From NCBI GenBank assembly GCA_002424365.1, contig DIRQ01000032.1:1-64000 (forward strand): a DNA stretch of 64,000 nt, read 5' to 3'. A model generated the notes under the pieces. That model was given only the letters and a program-made list of their open reading frames with translations. It ran no database searches and was not told where the DNA came from. Position 1 is the stretch's first letter. Each line of letters starts with the position of its first letter. Shown here piece after piece: positions 34,836 through 41,886 of the stretch. Both the position numbers and the translations under genes were made by a program. This DNA is from Syntrophomonas sp. UBA5432 (GTDB lineage Bacteria > Bacillota > Syntrophomonadia > Syntrophomonadales > Syntrophomonadaceae).

Positions 34836-35462
34836 ATGCAGCTTAATGTGCTGGATTATGCCATCATAGCTATTTTACTGCTCAGTGCCCTGGCCGGATT
34901 AAGGCGGGGCCTATTTAAAGTAATTGGTGGCCTTATGGGTATACTGATTGGTTTGCTGGTTGCCGTAGTTTTTCACCGGGAACTAGCCCTGTACCTGGAA
35001 GAGCATTTTGGTCTTAGTACCTGGTTAGCGGGAGTGTTTCAAGAAAAGCTGCCCCTTCCTGCGCTTAACCCGGGACTGGTCAAAGCATTAGACTTTCCTG
35101 CGGGGCTGGCTGACCCTGCTTTTTATCTGGCCACATCGCTGGTAATAGCTATATCCTTTTTAGTTATCCTCTTGTTGGGGAGCAAGCTGGTACAGCTGTT
35201 ATGCGAATTATTGGAAGGTATTTTTGCCCATGGTATCCTGTCCGGAGTAAATCGGGGATTAGGTATGGGTTTACTGGTATTAAAAAACCTGCTAATAATG
35301 GCAGTATTGGCGGGAGTACTGGTTACGCCGCTAGAACTGGGAGCCCGCATGGGTTTGCCGGGTGCCTTGATTACTACTCAGTATATGCATGATTCATTTT
35401 TGCTAGAGCAGCTTCTAAACATCTTTGATTATTTAAAGGCACTGTTAGGAAATAAGGTATAA
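34836..35462 (+). CDS. CvpA-family membrane protein
   Basis: CvpA-like integral membrane protein: the N-terminus LNVLDYAIIAILLLSALAGLRRGLFKVIGGLMG matches the family signature (Asp plus RRG), and three further membrane segments follow, with SGVNRGLGMGLLVLKNLLIMAVLAG near residue 145. In E. coli CvpA is linked to colicin V export and envelope stress tolerance; in Firmicutes its job is unknown. ATG 34836 follows a GGGGG stretch; an in-frame ATG 34824 lies within that stretch and is less likely. 208 residues. Confidence 0.85.
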   Translation: MQLNVLDYAIIAILLLSALAGLRRGLFKVIGGLMGILIGLLVAVVFHRELALYLEEHFGLSTWLAGVFQEKLPLPALNPGLVKALDFPAGLADPAFYLATSLVIAISFLVILLLGSKLVQLLCELLEGIFAHGILSGVNRGLGMGLLVLKNLLIMAVLAGVLVTPLELGARMGLPGALITTQYMHDSFLLEQLLNIFDYLKALLGNKV

Positions 35463-35579
35463 GCAGGTTTAAAGGAAGGGTAAGCTATTAGGAACAATCA
35501 ATCAAGTTCTTAATTCCAATTTAGTTGCAAGATAGTTTCGTTATTTTAGTACCTGTATTGATTAAGGAGGTTGACTGGA

Positions 35580-37031
35580 TTGGCTGATAATAAGGAAGGA
35601 TTAAAACGTAATGCCTGGATGCGCATAGAGGATAAGGAACTGGATCAGGTGTTTGACTTCAATGAGGGTTATATTGACTTTCTCAGCCGGGTAAAAACTG
35701 AGCGGGAGGCGGTCGATTATATTGTAAAACTAGCACGTTTAAAAGGTTTTACTGACATAGACAAGATTAATCAACTGGAAGCGGGACAGAAGCTGATAAT
35801 TACGGAAAAGGGAAAAATCTGCGCTTTATTGGTAATGGGAAATCGCCCTCTGGAGGAGGGTATAAATATGGTTGCATCTCACCTCGACTCTCCCCGACTG
35901 GACCTTAAGGCCCGGCCGGTTTATGAAGCCGATGGAGTGACTCTTCTAAAGACCCATTACTACGGTGGGATAAAAAAGTACCAATGGGTGAGCATACCCC
36001 TGGCTTTACATGGAGTAGTGGTTAAAAAGGACGGGCAGAAAATAAATGTCTGCATTGGCGAAAAGGATAGTGACATTGTATTTACCATAGCCGACCTGCT
36101 TCCTCACCTGGGCAAAGAGCAGATGGAAAAGAAAGCTTCGGAAGTAGTAAGTGGTGAAGCTCTGAATGCTCTGGCTGGCAGTATGCCATTAAGGGAAGAG
36201 GAAAACGACAGTATTAAAAAATATTTCATGCAATTACTAAAAGAAAGTTATAATATAGAAGAAGATGACTTCACCAGTGCAGAACTGCAATTGGTTCCTG
36301 CCTATGCTGCCCGGGAGGTAGGTTTGGACCGCAGCATGGTTGGTGCTTATGGCCAGGATGACAGGGTAAGTGCCTATACCTCACTGCAGGCTATACTGGA
36401 GGTAGAAAAACCTGAAAGAACGGCTCTGTGCTTGTTTGTTGATAAAGAGGAGATCGGCAGTACCGGCAATACCGGTTTGCAATCTTTACTAATAGAAAAC
36501 ATAATGGCTGAAATTCTGCATAAAGCAGGGGAGCATGACTATTTTATGCTGCGGAAATGTTTGGCCGCATCTTATGCCCTATCAGCCGATGTTAACGCTG
36601 CCATAGACCCCAACTATCCTGAAGTATTTGAAAAAATGAACTGCAGTTTCCTCTCTAACGGGGTAGTGTTAACTAAGTATACCGGTTCCCGGGGTAAGGC
36701 CGAGTCTAATGACGCTAATCCCGAATACCTGGGTGCTATCCGGGCTTTGTTTGATAACCATAATGTGGTCTGGCAGGTAGGCGAACTGGGCAAAGTAGAT
36801 TTAGGTGGCGGGGGGACCGTAGCCCGCTATATGGCCTACTATGGTATGGAAGTAGTTGACTGCGGAGTCGCCGTAATGGGCATGCATTCACCCTTCGAGG
36901 TGGTCAGCAAAGCCGATGTCTACATGGCCTATCAGGCCTACCGCGCCTTTATGCAAGAATTCGGGGCCACTCCTAAAACGGCAACCAGGAAAAAGAGGAA
37001 CGTTAAAAAAGCAAGCAAGATGGAGAAGTAG
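35580..37031 (+). CDS. M18-family aminopeptidase
   Basis: Cytoplasmic dinuclear zinc aminopeptidase preferring acidic or neutral N-terminal residues. The M18 motifs are VASHLDSPRLDLK (metal-binding His and following Asp), the HYYGGIKKYQW segment, AYGQDDRVSAYTSLQA with DD, and LFVDKEEIGSTGNTG with the catalytic Glu. 483 residues is typical. TTG 35580 is chosen because AAGGAGG ends nine bases before it; the upstream TTG 35571 abuts that site. A basic Lys/Arg tail (RKKRNVKKASK) closes the protein. Peptide catabolism fits an amino-acid-using anaerobe. Confidence 0.92.
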   Translation: MADNKEGLKRNAWMRIEDKELDQVFDFNEGYIDFLSRVKTEREAVDYIVKLARLKGFTDIDKINQLEAGQKLIITEKGKICALLVMGNRPLEEGINMVASHLDSPRLDLKARPVYEADGVTLLKTHYYGGIKKYQWVSIPLALHGVVVKKDGQKINVCIGEKDSDIVFTIADLLPHLGKEQMEKKASEVVSGEALNALAGSMPLREEENDSIKKYFMQLLKESYNIEEDDFTSAELQLVPAYAAREVGLDRSMVGAYGQDDRVSAYTSLQAILEVEKPERTALCLFVDKEEIGSTGNTGLQSLLIENIMAEILHKAGEHDYFMLRKCLAASYALSADVNAAIDPNYPEVFEKMNCSFLSNGVVLTKYTGSRGKAESNDANPEYLGAIRALFDNHNVVWQVGELGKVDLGGGGTVARYMAYYGMEVVDCGVAVMGMHSPFEVVSKADVYMAYQAYRAFMQEFGATPKTATRKKRNVKKASKMEK

Positions 37032-37200
37032 AATTTAGGTTAGTTTAATAGCACTTGTGGAGTGCTGGACAAGAGGGCAAAAGGGAATTCTCCTCACCCC
37101 TAACTCCTCACTCCTTACTATAGAAAATTAATCATGTTCTAAACTCGAAGTTATTACTCGACAACTTTGTTATCAACGCTGTATTTCGTATTAACATCAG
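37032..37200 (-). repeat. Dispersed intergenic repeat, family B, upstream of selD
   Basis: Read on the minus strand, this has CTCCTCACCCCTAACTCCTC on the plus strand, i.e. GAGTGAGGAGTTAGGGGTGA, with TTCGAGTTTAGAACATGATT further along and TAACAAAGTTGTCG, paralleling the 61.3 kb copy. No gene is seen in the interval. Confidence 0.5.
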
Positions 37201-37212
37201 GAGGTGGGGAGA

Positions 37213-38247
37213 GTGGAAAAGACCAGACTTACTCAGATGGTTCGAGCAGCCGGGTGAGCGGCCAAAATAGGGCCGGGGACCCTGGAAAAAGTATTACAGG
37301 ATATGGAAGTGTCCACTCATCCCGATCTGCTGGTAGGCATAAATACCCGGGATGACGCCGGTATATTTAAACTAAATGAGGATCTGGCTTTAATTCAGAC
37401 CCTGGATTTTTTTACTCCTATGGTGGACGATCCCTTTGTTTTTGGGCAAATAGCTGCAACCAATGCTATTAATGATATTTATGCCATGGGAGGTCGCCCG
37501 CTGCTGGCCATGAATGTGGTCTGCTTCCCTCAGTGTGAAGATATACAGTTGCTAAGACAAATACTGGAGGGAGGGCTGTCCAAAGTAAAAGAAGCCGGGG
37601 CATTTCTGGTTGGAGGCCATACCGTTGATGATAACGAGCCTAAATACGGCCTGGCGGTTGCCGGTCTGGTCCATCCAGATAAAATTACCAGTAATGACGG
37701 GGCCCGTCCGGGAGACTTGCTGTTTCTAACCAAACCGTTAGGTAACGGGGTTATTGCTACTGCCATAAAAGCGGAGATGGCCTCGGTAGAAGCCTATGAT
37801 GATGCTATAGGCTGGATGTCAATGCTTAACCATAAAGCCTGTGATGCCATGCAGGAAGTGGGGATAAATGCAGCTACCGATGTGACCGGTTTTGGTTTAA
37901 TCGGGCATCTTTTTGAAATGGCCGTCGGTAGCAATGTACAGGTAGAAGTTTATGCTGACAAGGTAGAGTTTATGACCGGTACCATGGAATATGCCAATAT
38001 GGGGCTGATACCTGGAGGTGCTTATACCAATCGGGAATATCTGGCTGATAAAGTAGAGTATACAGGGCAAATAGACAGCACTTTAAGGGATTTGTTGTTC
38101 TCCCCGGAAACCGCCGGGGGCTTACTAATCTCGTTGCCGGAAAGCAAAGCCCAGCAGTTACTGGCAGTCATGGAGAAAAGAGGCTGTCGCTGTTTTAATG
38201 TAGGCCGGGTAATAGATGAAGGGTTTAAACCTATAAAAGTGAAATGA
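37213..38247 (+). CDS. selD: Selenide, water dikinase SelD, itself a selenoprotein (UGA-Sec at codon 15)
   Basis: Makes selenophosphate from selenide and ATP, the selenium donor for SelA. The frame opens at GTG 37213, eight bases after AGGAGG, reads MEKTRLTQMVRAAG, meets TGA at 37255-37257, and continues in the same frame as AAKIGPGTLEKVLQDM, then NTRDDAGIFKL and the SelD core to 38247. UGA replaces the catalytic Cys (E. coli Cys17) and Lys18 keeps the spacing of Cys17-Lys20, so Sec15 is the active-site residue. Later signatures: LDFFTPMVDDPFVFGQIAATNAINDIYAMGG and VGGHTVDD. Total 344 residues. A gene caller without Sec would start at 37303 and lose the active site. Confidence 0.93.
37255..37285 (+). 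promoter_or_regulatory. bSECIS hairpin region of selD
   Basis: Immediately after UGA, CGGCC (37259-37263) can pair with GGCCG (37271-37275). An alternative hairpin CCGGG-GAC-CCTGG (37273-37285) places its loop about 20-23 bases after the UGA, the usual distance for bacterial SECIS loops. Either could be the SelB-binding element; I cannot decide between them without folding. Confidence 0.6.
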
Positions 38248-38260
38248 GAAGATAGGCGGT

Positions 38261-38345
38261 AATAACGAAGTTGTTTTGCAAACGACTTCGAATGTAGAAT
38301 CTGATTAATTGTATAGAGTAAGGAGTTAGGTGTGAGGATACCGAC
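38261..38345 (+). repeat. Dispersed intergenic repeat, family B (after selD)
   Basis: Contains GGTAATAACGAAGTTGTT, ACGACTTCGAATGTAGAATC, TGATTAATTGTATAGAGTAA and GGAGTTAGGTGTGAGGATAC, matching the copy at 61240-61362 in order and orientation. The following CCTCCGGCCATGGAGG could form a short hairpin near 38390-38406. Confidence 0.6.
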
Positions 38346-38438
38346 AGACTCTTTGCATAAGTGGTTACCGTTGGCCCTTAAGGGTATAGCCTCCGGCCAT
38401 GGAGGGTTAGAAAATAGACATTTTTGGGGGAGGATAGG

Positions 38439-38624
38439 GTGGAACGTAAACAATTTAATCTGGGTGATATCGTACGCATGAAGAAACAGCATCCCTGCGG
38501 CAGCTATACCTGGCAGGTGATTCGTATGGGTGCAGATATTAAGATTAAGTGTCAAGGCTGCGGCCGTATCGTAATGCTTCCCCGCCTGCAGTTTGAAAAA
38601 CGTATGTTAAGAATAGAACCTTAA
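38439..38624 (+). CDS. DUF951 small protein
   Basis: 61-residue basic protein of family DUF951, common near rpsF and ychF in Firmicutes. The body FNLGDIVRMKKQHPCGSYTWQVIRMGADIKIKCQGCGRIVMLPR has three cysteines (HPCG, CQGC) that resemble a zinc ribbon, and fits the family pattern. GTG 38439 has GGGGGAGG close before it; the longer frame from TTG 38424 overlaps that site. Function unknown; a nucleic-acid or ribosome link is suggested by its composition and neighbours. Confidence 0.82.
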   Translation: MERKQFNLGDIVRMKKQHPCGSYTWQVIRMGADIKIKCQGCGRIVMLPRLQFEKRMLRIEP

Positions 38625-38694
38625 GTAACTTTAACCAGCCCAGCCCCAGGTGCATATAATAGATTATAGAAATGTGCCTGAAGGGGAGATGAGC

Positions 38695-38907
38695 ATGAAG
38701 TTAAGACTTGTTCCCGGCACTTCCTTTGCCATCGGCGACCTGGTTAGCATAAAAAACATGCCCAGGAACGAACACTTTTGCATCATTGCTTTCCGAGATG
38801 AAAATGGTGAAAAAATAGCTGTATTAAAGGCCTTGTTTAACGATACCTATATAACCGAAAAACCGGTATCCGAACTGTCTAGCTTATTAATAAAAGGGCG
38901 CTTGTAA
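38695..38907 (+). CDS. Small uncharacterised protein upstream of rpsF
   Basis: 70-residue acidic-to-neutral protein with no family I recognise: MKLRLVPGTSFAIGDLVSIK, then NEHFCIIAFRDENGEKIAVL and EKPVSELSSLL. The pattern looks like a small beta-rich fold. ATG 38695 (or 38689) follows AAGGGGAG. TTAACC (38631-38636) and TATAAT (38655-38660) about 18 bases apart offer a promoter, so it may be transcribed independently of DUF951. Coding status rests on the ribosome binding site and compactness, not on homology. Confidence 0.6.
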   Translation: MKLRLVPGTSFAIGDLVSIKNMPRNEHFCIIAFRDENGEKIAVLKALFNDTYITEKPVSELSSLLIKGRL

Positions 38908-38922
38908 AAGCCTTTATTTTTC

Positions 38923-38951
38923 TTGCATCGATTTAACAATACTGGTATAAT
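38923..38951 (+). promoter_or_regulatory. Promoter of the rpsF-ssb-rpsR operon
   Basis: TTGCAT (38923-38928), a 17-base spacer, and a perfect TATAAT (38946-38951), about 75 bases before the rpsF start. Confidence 0.8.
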
Positions 38952-38965
38952 CAATTCCAGTCCCT

Positions 38966-39001
38966 GCTCCGGTTATAACCGGAGCCGTTCCCGTTTACGG
39001 G
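38966..39001 (+). promoter_or_regulatory. rpsF leader hairpins, candidate S6:S18 autoregulatory site
   Basis: GCTCCGGTTATAACCGGAGC (38966-38985) is a perfect palindrome, directly followed by CG and a second small hairpin CCCG-TTTA-CGGG (38990-39001). Firmicute rpsF leaders are known to carry a structured RNA with a CCG bulge that binds the S6:S18 complex; a CCG (38985-38987) lies just beyond the first stem here. Assignment to that class is plausible but needs a covariance search. Confidence 0.5.
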
Positions 39002-39026
39002 TAGTCCAGAGGGAGGAGGTGTAGCG

Positions 39027-39320
39027 ATGCGCACGTACGAAATGATGTTCATTCTGAAGCCGGATTTAGCTGAAGAGGCTATCGCCGAAACTAAGGAAAG
39101 ATTACAAAAAATTCTGAATGATTTTGGCGGTGAATTTATTGGTGAAGCTGACGGCTGGGGCAAGAGACGGCTAGCGTATCACATTGAGGACTATATCGAA
39201 GGTATATACAGTGTATGGTTCTTTAATGGTAAGCCGGAAACTGTCGCAGAATTGGACAGGGTAATCAAATTATCAGATCGGTTCCTGCGCCACATGATTA
39301 TTCGCCAGGACGAAAAATAG
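39027..39320 (+). CDS. rpsF: 30S ribosomal protein S6
   Basis: S6 binds the 30S platform as a heterodimer with S18. Starts MRTYEMMFILKPDLAEEAIAE (the MRKYE-type S6 opening), continues with WGKRRLAYHIEDYIEGIYSVWFF (the conserved GKRRLAY-I) and ends FLRHMIIRQDEK. 97 residues is normal. GGAGGAGG precedes ATG 39027. First gene of the rpsF-ssb-rpsR operon, with a structured leader that may mediate feedback. Confidence 0.97.
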   Translation: MRTYEMMFILKPDLAEEAIAETKERLQKILNDFGGEFIGEADGWGKRRLAYHIEDYIEGIYSVWFFNGKPETVAELDRVIKLSDRFLRHMIIRQDEK

Positions 39321-39338
39321 GCTGGGGAGGGAAGAGCC

Positions 39339-39782
39339 TTGTTAAACAGAGTCATATTGATTGGTCGTTTGACTCGCGATCCTGAACTAAGATATACACC
39401 CAACGGTACTGCCGTAGCATCTTTCACGGTCGCCATTGATCGCAAGTATAATCGGGAAGAAACTGACTTTATTCCCATTGTAGTTTGGTCGAAATTGGCT
39501 GAGCTCTGTGCCAACTATCTGGGCAAAGGGCGGCTGGTAGCAGTTGAAGGGCGACTGCAGGTTCGTACTTATGAAGCCAAGGATGGACAGAAGAGATGGG
39601 TTACGGAAGTAATCGGTGAGGACGTCCGATTCCTGGATAAGGGTGGGACGAGTTCTGGAGGTGGCTCTGATTATCAGGCTAAACCCAAGCAGGATGATTG
39701 GAATGACCTGGGACGTGAAGTTAGCCTGGAAGATATTGATATAGTAGATCCGGGCGCTGAAGATGATGAAGTCCCATTCTGA
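39339..39782 (+). CDS. ssb: Single-stranded DNA-binding protein
   Basis: OB-fold protein that coats single-stranded DNA. N-terminus [34 protein letters not shown] and the core [42 protein letters not shown] match the SSB family; a Gly/Ser-rich linker follows and the acidic interaction tip EDDEVPF ends the protein. 147 residues. Starts at TTG 39339, eight bases after GGGGAGG, between the two ribosomal genes as in most Firmicutes. Confidence 0.97.
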   Translation: MLNRVILIGRLTRDPELRYTPNGTAVASFTVAIDRKYNREETDFIPIVVWSKLAELCANYLGKGRLVAVEGRLQVRTYEAKDGQKRWVTEVIGEDVRFLDKGGTSSGGGSDYQAKPKQDDWNDLGREVSLEDIDIVDPGAEDDEVPF

Positions 39783-39796
39783 TAGGAGGAAAGAAT

Positions 39797-40021
39797 TTGA
39801 AAAAAGACAGGCGCAAAAAAAGGCGGCAGTGCAATTTCTGTGCCGACAAGGTTGAGCATATAGACTACAAGGAAGTGCCAAGGCTGCGCCGCTACATTAC
39901 TGAAAGGGGCAAAATCTTACCCCGGAGAATAACTGGGAATTGTGCCCATCACCAGCGACAGCTAACGGTAGCCATTAAAAGGTCAAGAACCATGGCATTG
40001 TTACCGTACACATCCGAATAG
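39797..40021 (+). CDS. rpsR: 30S ribosomal protein S18
   Basis: Partner of S6 on the 30S platform. 74 residues: [28 protein letters not shown] then [36 protein letters not shown]. Unlike the cysteine-free paralogues made under zinc limitation, this is the C+ form with CNFC and CAHH, which can bind zinc. TTG 39797 follows AGGAGG with suitable spacing. A terminator comes right after the stop. Confidence 0.97.
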   Translation: MKKDRRKKRRQCNFCADKVEHIDYKEVPRLRRYITERGKILPRRITGNCAHHQRQLTVAIKRSRTMALLPYTSE

Positions 40022-40030
40022 AAACCAATT

Positions 40031-40058
40031 TAAGCCCTCAGCAATGAGGGCTTATTAT
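40031..40058 (+). terminator. Terminator after rpsR
   Basis: Perfect stem TAAGCCCTCA/TGAGGGCTTA with GCAA loop, then TTATAT. It closes the rpsF operon. Confidence 0.75.
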
Positions 40059-40133
40059 ATACAACGTATACAACATCTACCAAGGAGGAAATACACCTTA
40101 CTGTGAAGAAAAGACTAGCAGGAGGTGTATGTA

Positions 40134-40451
40134 TTGAAAGGGAGGAGCAAAGAACTGGATGTAGCCAAAAACCTGAAAATGGTGGACTGGCTAAAAGCTG
40201 AGCTTGTAGACTCGGTAGCAGAACTCTTTAAAGCCCTTCTTAAGAGCGGGACTGATGCAGTTACTGATGCCCTGGCTTCAATAATTATTGTTTGCTATCT
40301 TCTGGGACAGCGGGTAGGAGTTAGCCTGTTATCGGTGGATGCCAAAGTAAAAGACAAATTACGGATAACGATAGAAAGTTCCCCTGATGGTAGTAGCTGG
40401 CAGAAAGAACTATCAGGTGTACTAATGTTTCTGGAGCGAAACAAGAGGTGA
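40134..40451 (+). CDS. MazG-like family protein
   Basis: 105-residue helical protein resembling the MazG-like group found in Firmicutes near rpsR/yybS: KELDVAKNLKMVDWLKAELVDSVAELFKALLKSG is the conserved opening, with acidic residues in the ELVDSVAELF helix. True MazG pyrophosphatases carry an EExxE-type metal site that is only partly kept here, so enzymatic activity is uncertain. TTG 40134 is eight bases after AGGAGG. That Shine-Dalgarno site can pair with ATACACCT at 40091-40098 upstream. Confidence 0.72.
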   Translation: MKGRSKELDVAKNLKMVDWLKAELVDSVAELFKALLKSGTDAVTDALASIIIVCYLLGQRVGVSLLSVDAKVKDKLRITIESSPDGSSWQKELSGVLMFLERNKR

Positions 40452-40454
40452 AAC

Positions 40455-41420
40455 ATGTCGGTTTTTATAAAATATACCCTTCTAACATCTTTATTATCAT
40501 TTCTGATGGCAAGTTTCCCCGCATTAACCTTTTTAATAGCTATCTTATGGGGTGGTAGCCTGATTATGGCCGGTATCAACCTGGATTTGAAACAGATGTT
40601 AGCTGTTACCGGGCTTAGTATAGTTGTTCTATATGCTGTTGCGGGGGTACACATACCCTTTTACCACCTGGCTTTTTTTGGTCTATCGGCAATAATGATG
40701 GGTTTCCTGGCCAATATGGGAAAGGGATATTACCACGTACAGAAATGGGGTATGGCTGCAGCAGTAATAGGGGTGACCTTGTTTACCCTGATGGTATATT
40801 TCAGTACCGGGCAGATTGGGATTCAGGAAATGGAAAAACAACTGAATATATACCTGCAAGAAAATGAGAAGCAGTTTGAGCAGTCCGGGCTCATTGAACT
40901 TTATGAAGAGCGAGGTATAACCAGGGAGGAACTAGAAGATAGCATTCAACCTATGGTGAAGAGTTTCGCCCGGCATCTACCCGCTTTTTACTATCTTCAG
41001 GCTATTTTGGCAGCATTTTTCATGCTAATTATGGCTAGTCTTCTGTGCCATAAGGCCGGTTTAGAGCGTCTAAAAAAGAGGCCATTTAAATGTGAGATCA
41101 TGCCCTGGCAGTTAGCCTGGGTAGTAATTGCCGGCCTTGCCTTATGGCTTTTGGGGCGGGGACAGATGAACAGCCTTTATTATACGGGTTCCAATATCCT
41201 GGTGGTAATGCTTCCTATCTGCGTATATTTTGGTTTAGCGGCGGCGGTATTTAAGCTAAAGCAACAGAAGCCGGTTCCCAAGACATGGATTACCATAATC
41301 CTGGTTATACTGAGTATACTATTTCTTCCCTCAGCGGTTATGTTTTTCAGTGTGATCGGAGTATTTGATGCTTTATTGGATTATAGAAAGTTACGCTTGG
41401 AAAAGGAGGACGGAATATGA
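40455..41420 (+). CDS. yybS: YybS family (DUF2232) membrane protein
   Basis: Integral membrane protein with about eight hydrophobic segments and a charged amphipathic loop (about 125-175: EMEKQLNIYLQENEKQFEQSGL). It belongs to the YybS/DUF2232 family conserved just upstream of rplI in Firmicutes. 321 residues. ATG 40455 is preceded by AGAGGTG. Four-base overlap (ATGA) with rplI suggests coupling. Some DUF2232 proteins resemble S components of ECF transporters; no substrate is known. Confidence 0.85.
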   Translation: MSVFIKYTLLTSLLSFLMASFPALTFLIAILWGGSLIMAGINLDLKQMLAVTGLSIVVLYAVAGVHIPFYHLAFFGLSAIMMGFLANMGKGYYHVQKWGMAAAVIGVTLFTLMVYFSTGQIGIQEMEKQLNIYLQENEKQFEQSGLIELYEERGITREELEDSIQPMVKSFARHLPAFYYLQAILAAFFMLIMASLLCHKAGLERLKKRPFKCEIMPWQLAWVVIAGLALWLLGRGQMNSLYYTGSNILVVMLPICVYFGLAAAVFKLKQQKPVPKTWITIILVILSILFLPSAVMFFSVIGVFDALLDYRKLRLEKEDGI

Positions 41421-41866
41421 AGGTCATACTAACTCAGGACGTGAAAAATCTGGGTAAAGAAGGGGACGTAAAAGATATCTCTGATGGTTATGCGCGCAAT
41501 TACTTGATTCCAAGGGGGTTAGTGGTGGAAGCCACTAAAGCTAATATCAAAGAAAAAGAAGACCAGACCAACCGTTTGCAAAAGCAAAAAGAACGGGAAC
41601 AAACCGAAGCCCAGGCTCTACGTGACCGCCTTAACGGTAAAAGCATAACTGTAACTGCCCGTTCCGGAGGGGGAGATAAATTATTTGGCGCAGTTACTAC
41701 CAAGGAAATAGCTGATGCCTTAAATAAGAAATTTAAGGTTAAGTTAGATAAAAAAAAGGTGGACTTGGGGGAACCTATTAAACACCTGGGGGAATACCCG
41801 GTTAAAATTAAAATTTATCCTTTAATACAGGCAGAAATTACCGTACGAGTAGAAGCAACAGAATAA
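41417..41866 (+). CDS. rplI: 50S ribosomal protein L9
   Basis: Two-domain 23S rRNA-binding protein at the base of the L1 stalk. MKVILTQDVKNLGKEGDVKDISDGYARNYLIPRGLV is the N-terminal signature; a long connecting helix (about 41-75) leads to the C-terminal domain with SGGGDKLFGAVTTKEIADAL. 149 residues, normal. Overlaps yybS and lies upstream of lonC, the place where dnaB/dnaC stands in Bacillus. Confidence 0.97.
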   Translation: MKVILTQDVKNLGKEGDVKDISDGYARNYLIPRGLVVEATKANIKEKEDQTNRLQKQKEREQTEAQALRDRLNGKSITVTARSGGGDKLFGAVTTKEIADALNKKFKVKLDKKKVDLGEPIKHLGEYPVKIKIYPLIQAEITVRVEATE

Positions 41867-41886
41867 TTACTTCGGAGGACATCATA

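Noticed and set aside
37167..37355. 62-residue open frame overlapping the start of selD
   Set aside because: It is in another frame from selD and has no ribosome binding site; selD read through UGA explains the region.
40103..40201. 32-codon leader frame overlapping the MazG-like start
   Set aside because: GTG 40103 is 14 bases from the nearest Shine-Dalgarno, too far, and the frame is short with no conserved pattern.
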